A stretch of DNA of 54,677 nucleotides from Oscillospiraceae bacterium (GTDB lineage Bacteria > Bacillota > Clostridia > UBA1381): positions 1 to 54,677 of the forward strand of contig JAFLUB010000016.1 of assembly GCA_022509025.1 (NCBI GenBank). Reading direction: 5' to 3'. The translations under genes were made by a program, and so were the position numbers. Shown one piece after another: positions 49,279 to 54,677 of the stretch (its first letter is position 1; each line of letters begins with the position of its first letter). The notes below the pieces were generated by a model, which was not told where the DNA came from, searched no databases, and saw nothing but the letters and a program-made list of their open reading frames with translations.

Positions 49279-51843
49279 TTATGTTTGTGAAATTATATCC
49301 ATAATTGCCTTTTCGGCTATCTTTACCTCGTGTAAAAATTCAGAGGCTGAAACTCTTATCGCGCCGGAGCCGAGGATAATAATCTGCTCTAAGCTGTCCG
49401 ATGTGGCAACGCGTACGCGGTGCTTTCCGGCAAGCTTATGCGTCGTTTTCTCAATATACATATCCGCCGTTTCCGCTTCTTTTGTATACACAACATTTAT
49501 GTTGTGTATTTTTTCTACGCTGCCTGTGTTGCCCTTCACTTTGTAAGCGTCAAATACAAGTATCAGCTCGCACTGCGTAAAGCCCTGATAGTTGCAGAGA
49601 ATATCAATAAGCGCGTCCCGCGCGGAATTAAGACTGCTTTTTGCTATCTCTTTAAGATTATCCCATGCGAATATTATATTATAACCGTCAACAAGCAGAT
49701 ATTCCGGTCCCTTGGGCAAAGGCTTCGCTTTGGTATGTTTTTTCTGCGGCACGGCAGTTTTTCTGACAGTGTATGATGAAGCTTTTCTGGTGACCGGTCC
49801 GTAGGTGCGCTCAAATATTTGCATAAGCTCGTTGTCATCCGCAACCATATCAAGATATTTTTCCGCGCGGAGTAGGTTTTCCTCCTCGCTGTCATCCGCT
49901 TCTTCATCGAAGCTGATACCGTCTAAGTGCATATAATCATACACCTTATCCCATTTTACGGTAAATCCGGCGCCGTGTGAACAGAATACCGAATCAGCGG
50001 GATTTTCAAGGTCGCTTTCGGAATTATAGCCGATTTCACTGATAACCTTCTCGCTGTCAGCGCAGGGTTCATATCCGCTTAAAATACAGTTAAGCCGACC
50101 TTTTCCGCCCGTGTAGCCGATTACCTCCTTGCCGTAATCGCGCATTGCCGAGACAGGCGCGCTGCCGGAAATAACAGTCATGTCATCGTATGTTTCGTTC
50201 TGTTCAAATGTGCCGCCCATCTGCTGAATGTCGGTCATAGCGCGTCCGACATTTTCCGAAGGTAGTTCAAGACGGAATTCGTAATACGGTTCAAGCAGGA
50301 TACTCTGAGCCATTTTAAGTCCCTGACGCACAGCGCGGTATGTCGCCTGCCTGAAATCGCCGCCTTCGGTGTGCTTCTGATGCGCGCGTCCCGCTATAAG
50401 AGTAATTTTCATATCCGTTATCGGTGAGCCTGTAAGTACGCCGATATGCTGTTTTTCTTTGAGGTGTGTCAAGATAAGTCTCTGCCAGTTTCTATCAAGC
50501 ATATCCTCGCTGCAGTCTACGGCAAATTGAAGCCCGCTGCCCTTTTCGGCGGGTTCCATCAGAAGATGCACTTCCGCATAGTGCCTGAGCGGTTCATAAT
50601 GTCCTACGCCCTCCACAGGGGCGGCTATTGTTTCCTTATAAGCTATAGAACCGTGAGTGAAATGCACGTCAAAGCCGAAGCGGTCTGCTATTACCTGAGT
50701 CAGAACCTCAAGCTGTACCTCGCCCATAACCTGAACATGGATTTCCTGAAGCTGTTCATTCCATATTATGTGCAGCTGAGGGTCCTCCTGCTCTAAACGG
50801 CGTAAATCCAGGAGCGCATTATGGATACTGATATCCTCCGGCAATTCAGCCTTATAGGTAAGCACACTTTCAAGCACCGCGCTTTTTGCGTCGCTCATAC
50901 AGCCTATACCCTCGCCGGGATAAGTCTGGGAAAGGCCTGTAACTGCGCACACCATACCGGGCAAAGCCTCGTCAACAGTTTGATATTTTGCTCCTGAATA
51001 AATTCGTATCTGATTAACCTTTTCGCTCCATTCATTTCTTTTGTTGCCGGTAAGCTGGTCTCTGACTTTAAGAGAACCACCGGTGATTTTCATGTAGGTA
51101 AGCCGTGTGCCGTCTGTGTCCTCCGCAATTTTAAAGACGCGCGCGCCGAAATTATCATCATATATGGCGCGGCGGGTATATAGCTCAAGTCCTTTAAGAA
51201 ATTCTTCGACTCCGGTAAGCTTTAAGGCGCTTCCAAAAAAGCACGGAAAAATCTTTCTTTGAACAATCGCATTTCTGATATCGTCTGTTTTTACGCTGCC
51301 GTTTTCAAGAAAAGAATTCATAATTGCTTCGTCGCGCATTGAAAGCTCGTCCATAACTCCTTCATCAGATAAATCACGTTCGAAATCTATACAGCCGTCA
51401 CCGAAACGGTGCTTAAGTTCATTTATCACGCTGTCATAATCGGCGTGTAAATCCATTTTATTTATAAACAGGAATACGGGAACATTATAGCGCTCTAAAA
51501 GCCGCCAAAGCGTTTCGGTGTGGTTTTGCACGCCGTCTGTGCCGCTTATGACGAGTATCGCATAATCAAGCACACTCAAAGTGCGCTCCGTTTCAGTGGA
51601 AAAATCTATATGTCCGGGGGTATCAAGCAATGTAAATTCAGTACCGCCGAATTTCATAATCGCCTGCTTTGAAAAGATTGTGATGCCTCTGTCACGCTCT
51701 ATCTGATTTGTATCAAGAAACGCGTCGCCGTGGTCAACTCTGCCGAGCTTCCTTACTTCACCTGTGGTATAAAGCATAGCCTCGGACAGCGTTGTTTTGC
51801 CGGAGTCAACGTGCGCAAGTATTCCAATTACAAGTCTGTTCAT
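49279..51843 (-). CDS. Tet(M)/Tet(W)-like ribosomal protection GTPase fused to Rae1/YacP-like NYN nuclease
   Basis: An 854-residue protein. Residues 1-690 match ribosomal protection proteins: G1 AHVDSGKTT (10-18), the G3 DTPGHID and G4 NKMD motifs, then EF-G-like domains. Residues 712-854 form a NYN-type RNase: LLVDGYNII (Asp719), LVFDAYKVKG (Asp765), ETADMYIEK (Asp794), VATSDSLEQ (Asp816), all as in Rae1/YacP. The linker is Lys- and Pro-rich (QKKHTKAKPLPKG). Rae1 cuts mRNA in the ribosomal A site and Tet(M) displaces drug from the same site. Start ATG 51843 lies 12 bases downstream of ATG 51855, which is the start of a shared leader motif. Confidence 0.85.
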   Translation of the reverse strand: MNRLVIGILAHVDSGKTTLSEAMLYTTGEVRKLGRVDHGDAFLDTNQIERDRGITIFSKQAIMKFGGTEFTLLDTPGHIDFSTETERTLSVLDYAILVISGTDGVQNHTETLWRLLERYNVPVFLFINKMDLHADYDSVINELKHRFGDGCIDFERDLSDEGVMDELSMRDEAIMNSFLENGSVKTDDIRNAIVQRKIFPCFFGSALKLTGVEEFLKGLELYTRRAIYDDNFGARVFKIAEDTDGTRLTYMKITGGSLKVRDQLTGNKRNEWSEKVNQIRIYSGAKYQTVDEALPGMVCAVTGLSQTYPGEGIGCMSDAKSAVLESVLTYKAELPEDISIHNALLDLRRLEQEDPQLHIIWNEQLQEIHVQVMGEVQLEVLTQVIADRFGFDVHFTHGSIAYKETIAAPVEGVGHYEPLRHYAEVHLLMEPAEKGSGLQFAVDCSEDMLDRNWQRLILTHLKEKQHIGVLTGSPITDMKITLIAGRAHQKHTEGGDFRQATYRAVRQGLKMAQSILLEPYYEFRLELPSENVGRAMTDIQQMGGTFEQNETYDDMTVISGSAPVSAMRDYGKEVIGYTGGKGRLNCILSGYEPCADSEKVISEIGYNSESDLENPADSVFCSHGAGFTVKWDKVYDYMHLDGISFDEEADDSEEENLLRAEKYLDMVADDNELMQIFERTYGPVTRKASSYTVRKTAVPQKKHTKAKPLPKGPEYLLVDGYNIIFAWDNLKEIAKSSLNSARDALIDILCNYQGFTQCELILVFDAYKVKGNTGSVEKIHNINVVYTKEAETADMYIEKTTHKLAGKHRVRVATSDSLEQIIILGSGAIRVSASEFLHEVKIAEKAIMDIISQT

Positions 51844-51867
51844 ATTAATCACCATAGCCTTTCCGCC
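51841..51867 (-). promoter_or_regulatory. Leader motif shared with the BFD-like gene
   Basis: GGAAAGGCTATGGTGATTA immediately upstream of the start is nearly the same as AGAAAGGCTATGGTGATTAT before the 2Fe-2S gene (53614-53642). The motif contains its own ATG, 12 bases upstream and in frame. Confidence 0.55.
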
Positions 51868-51929
51868 CACAAATAGTAAAAAAATCATTAACGCGCTTAT
51901 CATGGGTGGATAAGGCGTTAAATGGTGAT

Positions 51930-52012
51930 TATGCCCATGTGCGTTTTCGAAGCCTGCGAGAAAAAATCGCACGGGCAATCAAATCTGATTAACGTGATTT
52001 TTCACGTTAATC
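51930..52012 (-). promoter_or_regulatory. Leader hairpins of the tet-like gene
   Basis: On the minus strand a perfect 10-bp stem GATTAACGTG/CACGTTAATC (51987-51996 with 52003-52012) and a bulged stem 51933-51943/51968-51976 lie 90-170 bases upstream of the gene. This is the position of attenuation leaders in ribosomal protection genes. No leader peptide was identified. The region 52013-52316 holds no other recognised signals. Confidence 0.45.
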
Positions 52013-52316
52013 TTACCTATCTATGTGTTATTTTATTTAATAATAACATATAAATACTTTTTTGTCCAACAAATCCGAAATTCAACCTGCGGTTGTATCT
52101 AATTATGCAAAATACATATGGATATTCAGAAAATGTAATGCTACAATATAATCATAGCAGCGCTGTTAAAAAACGCGAAAAATCAGCAGCGCATCTCACC
52201 CTTTTTCAGAACTTGAAGTATCCGCATACGTCGGCATTCCTCAAAAGGGCAATCTGCTTGCTGCTTTTCCGTGTTAAAATTTGTGACGCTACAAGGTAGC
52301 GGAATGGAGGAGTAAC

Positions 52317-53393
52317 ATGAATATAGGATTAAAAATAAGAGAACTCAGGAAAAAGCGCGGCATAACACAAGAACGACTTGCGGAATATCTTAATATTTCA
52401 TCACAAGCTGTTTCAAAGTGGGAGAACGGAACGGCGCTTCCTGATATTACGCTTGTGCCGAAGCTATCATCATTCTTCGGAGTGAGTACAGACGAGTTAT
52501 TTTCCACAAAGCCTGAAATTACCGATAAAAAACTACTGGAATACAAGGAAAAGGCTAAGGAGTTTAAAACGGTGTACGACTACGCAAGCGTCGCGAAGCT
52601 TATGGAAAAGGCGATTGAGGAATATCCGTCAAATTACGAGTTTATGTGGGAGCTTGTACATGCGTATTCACATGAAAGACGCGATCACCGCGAATATGGC
52701 GAAATCATTCCACTGTGCGAAAGAATAGTCGAGGACTGTCGTGACGAAACGCTGCGCCACAATGCAATCCAGATGCTGTGCATAGGCTATGCGCACGACG
52801 GACGGCGACAAGAGGCGCTGAATCTTATAGACACGCTTCCAGATGAGCCGGTCGAAAAAAACTGGCTTTTGGAATTTGTACTTGAAGGCGAGGAAAAAAT
52901 CGTGCAGTCGCAGAAAAATCTCACAATTCTTGTGGAGCAGGTCGTTTCGCAGCTTATACATCTTTCTGCGGGTAATATAATGGGTAAAGAGCTAAGCTAC
53001 GACGAAAAAATACGTTTTGCCGAGACAGCGCTCACAGTGTACACAGCCATTTTCACCGAAGGACACAAATCACCCAGTAACGGCGCGTTCCGTCACATAT
53101 ATGAGCGCATTTCAGAGCTTTATCTCGGTAAGGGCGATAAGGAAAACGGCATAAAATACCTGCGTCTCGCGGCGGAGGCATCAGAGTACTATGATAAATA
53201 CGCTGCATCGGGAGAAGCATACAAGCCAATCTTCGTAAACCGTTGCAAAACCGAGCAAGGACCGTATGATTACATCGACACAATACGTCTTATACAGCTC
53301 ATGGATATGCGCAAGGCGTTTGACTTAGTACGAGATACAGCGGAATACAAAGAAATTTATGCACATTTGAAATCACTTTCAGCGGATAGATAG
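52317..53393 (+). CDS. XRE-family regulator with C-terminal TPR-like domain
   Basis: A 358-residue protein with HTH RELRKKRGITQERLAEYLNI (9-28) and SSQAVSKWENGTALPDI, then a helical region (residues about 75-350) of TPR-like repeats such as ALNLIDTLPDEPVEKNWLLE and GIKYLRLAAEASEYYDKYAA. Such regulators respond to peptides or metabolites through the helical domain. RBS GGAGGAG precedes ATG 52317. It lies divergent from the tet-like gene, separated by about 470 bases of leader. Confidence 0.82.
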   Translation: MNIGLKIRELRKKRGITQERLAEYLNISSQAVSKWENGTALPDITLVPKLSSFFGVSTDELFSTKPEITDKKLLEYKEKAKEFKTVYDYASVAKLMEKAIEEYPSNYEFMWELVHAYSHERRDHREYGEIIPLCERIVEDCRDETLRHNAIQMLCIGYAHDGRRQEALNLIDTLPDEPVEKNWLLEFVLEGEEKIVQSQKNLTILVEQVVSQLIHLSAGNIMGKELSYDEKIRFAETALTVYTAIFTEGHKSPSNGAFRHIYERISELYLGKGDKENGIKYLRLAAEASEYYDKYAASGEAYKPIFVNRCKTEQGPYDYIDTIRLIQLMDMRKAFDLVRDTAEYKEIYAHLKSLSADR

Positions 53394-53433
53394 GATAGAG
53401 GAAAACGGACAGAGAAAAATCTCTGTCCGCTTT

Positions 53434-53616
53434 TCATTTACCGTTAATAATAGAATTTACAACCTCTTCGGCATAATCGCGGCACGCGCCGCATACACTT
53501 GCAACACCGGTAGCTTCTTCCACCGCGGCAAAGTCCTTCGCGCCGTTCTCAATTGCGGCGCGTATATCACCGACTGTCAGGTTAAGACACGGGCATACTG
53601 TTTCATTTTCGTCCAT
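53434..53616 (-). CDS. BFD-like [2Fe-2S] protein
   Basis: A 60-residue protein: CPCLNLTVGDIRAAIENG (Cys8, Cys10) and SVCGACRDYAEEVV (Cys42-Cys45 region) give the four BFD ligands. Bacterioferritin-associated ferredoxin-like domains of this size transfer electrons in anaerobes. ATG 53616 is preferred because the AAAGGCTATGGTGATTAT leader is shared with the tet-like gene. It is convergent with the XRE-TPR gene. Confidence 0.8.
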   Translation of the reverse strand: MDENETVCPCLNLTVGDIRAAIENGAKDFAAVEEATGVASVCGACRDYAEEVVNSIINGK

Positions 53617-53781
53617 AATAATCACCATAGCCTTTCTGCTTACAAAACTAACGTCTTTATTATTTAATTTATCCTGTTTTTTATACATATGCCTGAAGTT
53701 ATATATGGACAGTGCGCCAAAAAAGTGGTAAAATAGCTTTAATAACCTATATAATTAATAAAATCTGAAAGGAGCAAAAAA

Positions 53782-54405
53782 ATGAAAGTAATTCTTGTAA
53801 ACGGAAGTCCTAAAGAAAAAGGATGTACATACACGGCGCTCACAGAGGCGGCAAACGCGCTTAACGCAAACGGAATAGACACTGAAATTTTCTGGGTAGG
53901 AACAAAACCTGTAATCGGCTGCACAGGCTGCGGAGCCTGCGCCGGAAAGGGTAAATGTGTGTTTGATGATGATACGGTAAACGAATTTATTGAAAAAGCA
54001 GCTGACGCTGATGGTTTCATCTTCGGTTCGCCGGTACATTACGCTGCCGCTTCGGGCGCGCTGACGTCATTTTTAGACAGAGCGTTTTATGCAGGCGGCG
54101 CGCATCTTCGCAATAAACCGGGCGCGTCGGTTGTGAGCTGCCGCAGAGGCGGCGCTAGCGCGGCATTTGACCAGTTAAACAAATATATGACCATAAGCGG
54201 TATGCCGGTTGTTTCCTCACAGTATTGGAATCAGGTACACGGTTCAACGCCTGATGAGGTGCGTCAGGACCTGGAGGGTATGCAGACAATGCGCACACTC
54301 GGAAATAATATGGCATGGCTTTTGAAATGTATTGATGCAGGCAAAAAGGCGGGAGTTACGGTTCCCGAACGTGAACCGGTAGTTAGAACAAGCTTTATAC
54401 GGTAA
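53782..54405 (+). CDS. NADPH-dependent FMN reductase / flavodoxin-like protein
   Basis: The 207-residue protein starts KVILVNGSPKEKGCTYTAL, the FMN phosphate loop, and has a CTGCGACAGKGKC Cys cluster (about 47-59) that may bind a 4Fe-4S or form disulfides, then SPVHYAAASGALTSFLDRAFY. It belongs to the iron-sulfur flavoprotein or NAD(P)H-reductase type, common in anaerobes. RBS AAAGGAG precedes the ATG. Its stop lies within the left end of the MITE-like element. Confidence 0.87.
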   Translation: MKVILVNGSPKEKGCTYTALTEAANALNANGIDTEIFWVGTKPVIGCTGCGACAGKGKCVFDDDTVNEFIEKAADADGFIFGSPVHYAAASGALTSFLDRAFYAGGAHLRNKPGASVVSCRRGGASAAFDQLNKYMTISGMPVVSSQYWNQVHGSTPDEVRQDLEGMQTMRTLGNNMAWLLKCIDAGKKAGVTVPEREPVVRTSFIR

Positions 54406-54653
54406 ATTGTAGTTTGACAGTGAGCCTCCCTGCAACAATCCGAAGGATTTTTGGAGGGAGGGGGACCGCGCGAAGCGCGGTGGAGGGTCTAATGACGGCA
54501 AATCTTATTAACGGGATTTAATATTTAGAATTGCGCAGGGACCCTCCGTCATTTTTTCGCTGTCGCTCTAAAATGCCACCTCCCTCCAAAGCGCCAAAGG
54601 CGCGTTGCAGGGAGGCTAACGCACGCCATCAACATACCGTCAAACTATAATTT
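54404..54653. mobile_element. MITE-like palindromic element
   Basis: About 250 bases with terminal inverted repeats: AAATTGTAGTTTGAC at 54404-54418 and its complement (one mismatch) at 54639-54653. Longer inner inverted segments begin AGCCTCCCTGCAAC and contain GGAGGGAGG. Short inner hairpins (CCGCGCGAAGCGCGG) and no coding frame. It directly abuts the reductase stop codon, typical of a non-autonomous element. Confidence 0.65.
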
Positions 54654-54677
54654 ATTTCACCAACAAATTTCAATTTA

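Noticed and set aside
49279-51843. Translation elongation factor G
   Set aside because: G-domain and overall order match ribosomal protection proteins more closely, and the C-terminus carries an NYN domain that EF-G lacks.

Overview
The window looks like chromosome of a low-to-medium G+C Clostridia member (Bacillota), probably a gut or anaerobic species. Pointers are the clostridial short peptide deformylases, sigma-A promoters of TTGNNN-17-TATAAT type, strong AGGAGG ribosome binding sites, two ferredoxin-type 4Fe-4S proteins, BspA-type leucine-rich repeats, a Cys-rich VLP protein and an IS21-type transposase. I cannot name genus or species from sequence alone.

Layout. (1) 1-460: end of an rRNA operon (5S rRNA) followed by tRNA-Glu and tRNA-Met with terminators. 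(2) 500-6700: accessory genes in small units (XRE regulator, DUF1653, peptide deformylase, a DUF4268 nuclease-like protein, methyltransferase, cupin, TfoX-like, GNAT, a deleted HD protein, aldo/keto reductase, XRE regulators). (3) 6700-19460: a defence island. It holds a SLOG protein, a three-TM membrane protein coupled to a ThsB-like TIR protein, a Sau3AI/MutH-type restriction enzyme between two related cytosine-C5 methyltransferases, an unrecognised PUA/EVE-like plus NucS-like nuclease protein, a Gabija-like GajA/GajB pair, and an IS21-family IstA. Two defence genes carry an in-frame TAG: the restriction enzyme and GajA. (4) 19500-23400: mobile-element debris (truncated ssb, pRiA4b ORF-3-like gene, chimeric integrase, LRR fragment, VLP fragment). 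(5) 23500-40300: a long mosaic of one-gene cassettes (small P-loop kinases, CAT, several GNATs, methyltransferases, a second deformylase-methyltransferase copy, a RelB/RelE-like toxin-antitoxin pair, 4Fe-4S proteins, fructosamine-kinase-like, YaaA, HisK, glutaredoxin, ArsC-like, GrpB-like). Several are duplicated or truncated. (6) 40300-54677: chromosome that looks more like core genome: SbcD-SbcC, a GH88-DUF2264 sugar-degrading pair, CCA tRNA nucleotidyltransferase, a Tet(M)-like ribosomal protection GTPase fused to a Rae1/YacP-like NYN nuclease, an XRE-TPR regulator, a BFD-like 2Fe-2S protein and an FMN reductase. The window ends in a MITE-like element.

How it fits together. The left three quarters behave as a hotspot where defence genes and small-molecule modifying genes are gained, duplicated and broken. 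Paralogous modules (def-methyltransferase at 1.5 and 29.6 kb; GNAT at 4.5 and 39.2 kb) and solo IS ends at 0.5, 21, 31.8 and 37.1 kb suggest recombination between repeats. Candidates for undescribed biology are the membrane-protein/TIR pair under a consensus promoter with an inverted repeat (7.7-8.9 kb), the EVE/NucS-like protein inside the restriction locus (11.9-13.0 kb), and the translation-factor-like GTPase fused to an mRNA-cleaving-type nuclease (49.3-51.8 kb). All functional statements rest on motif reading without database search.
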